DNA from: Corbicula japonica
Lineage: Eukaryota > Mollusca > Bivalvia > Venerida > Cyrenidae
Length of the DNA: 64,000 nt
Direction of reading: 5' to 3'
NCBI GenBank assembly: GCA_038501625.1
Contig: JAZAYU010000174.1
Coordinates: 682,001 to 746,000, forward strand
Shown: piece by piece, positions 63,271-64,000 of the stretch
How the letters are laid out: each line of letters starts with the position of its first letter
Position numbering within the stretch: position 1 is the first letter of the stretch
Position numbers and translations under genes: made by a program
The notes under the pieces: generated by a model
What the model saw: the letters and a program-made list of their open reading frames with translations, nothing else
The model's database searches: none
What the model was told of the DNA's origin: nothing

Positions 63271-63653
63271 GACCCTACTGAACCTACCCGGATTCGCCCC
63301 TGCATGCATATGTGTTCATTTAAACACATTTGACTGCGCTACCAGAAAATATCTGTTGAACACACGCACAAGTAATTTATAGTCGAAAGCAAAACAAATA
63401 GCGAACGGGTCGAAAACAAGTTCTGATGATGTTAATGAAATGCTTTCCCGAAGAATAATTTGTTACAAAACAATTTTTGATTACAAAACGCAATGACTGT
63501 TCTCATCGAAATCAAACACATAAAAGCTCACACAATGGATAATTGAAAAGGGAGATCCATTTATAATTTAATGTAAAACATTACTAATGATGAAATCTAA
63601 GTGTAAAAGGCACTTGAATATTGCAGTTTTAATGTTATTTTACAGTAAAGGTA

Positions 63654-64000
63654 CAGGGGCGGATCCAGGATTTCAGCGAGGGGGGTTCAACTCAGCGAAT
63701 CATATTTTTAACAGCGTTAATTGGTAATTTGTACAGAGCTTGGACATCAGCCCCTCGGACACGTCCATAATTCTCGATAAATAAAATTTGTAAGAGGCCC
63801 AATTGAATTTGTATGATGCCTATCTAATCAAGAGGTCCGGGGCCTTCTCCCTCGGAAAATTTGAAAATCTTTATGCTAAATCCTGCATTCTGGGGTATTT
63901 TATAGCATGATTTGGACTTCTCTTTCATACTTGATTTTAACTATTTCCCTGTGAACAGTAGTGGTGAAATTAAAAGCACTCAGATCCAATTACTCCATCT
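63654..64000 (+). repeat. Family D repeat copy, cut by window end
   Basis: Starts caggggcggatccaggattt. It is closely similar to the 57883 copy over its whole visible length (e.g. cttctctttcatacttgatt). Confidence 0.85.

Overview
The window is animal nuclear DNA, AT-rich and packed with small transposons. The best guess is a marine bivalve mollusc (inference). Grounds: intron-rich gene structure, very dense foldback MITEs, tRNA-derived SINEs, and repeats beginning CAAGAGGGCCATGATGGCC or carrying 'gggccataactc' phrases that I associate with bivalve genomes. Nothing bacterial, viral or organellar is seen.

Region 1-35.4 kb, minus strand: one complete gene, which I assembled exon by exon. It encodes a 468-residue homologue of MGAT2 (alpha-1,6-mannosyl-glycoprotein 2-beta-N-acetylglucosaminyltransferase, GnT-II, family GT16), the Golgi enzyme that starts the second antenna of complex N-glycans. 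Eight coding exons (34804-35364, 29742-29839, 22778-22877, 15428-15558, 12849-12924, 5938-6027, 3542-3666, 576-801) join with GT-AG introns and compatible phases throughout (561+98+100+131+76+90+125+226 = 1407 nt). The introns are a graveyard of mobile DNA. They hold more than 25 copies of a TTAA-ended foldback MITE ('family A'), nine copies of a ~136-bp near-perfect hairpin ('family B'), a 1.5-kb intronic minisatellite with a 544-bp duplication, a hAT-type element with a mariner inserted in it, a decayed mariner with a MITE inserted in it, and several long-TIR elements.

Region 35.4-46 kb: the MGAT2 upstream flank, more family A/B copies, two TIR elements sharing one TA dinucleotide, two SINE copies with clear target-site duplications, a tRNA-Glu-like sequence, and minus-strand candidate exons of a gene I do not recognise (43950-45203, plus a separate exon at 40604-40755).

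Region 46-64 kb: a hAT element with a BED-finger remnant, a 1.5-kb TIR element, a ~170-bp tandem array, three copies of a CAGGGGCGGATCC-starting repeat, a PHD-finger-like C-terminal remnant, and a possible exon ending in a PIP-box-like motif. I see no complete gene here.

Most open frames in the window are translations of family A (recurring peptide 'DPDQ...LIWI'), of the minisatellite or of SINEs, and are not genes. All homology calls are from memory and pattern recognition; no search was run.
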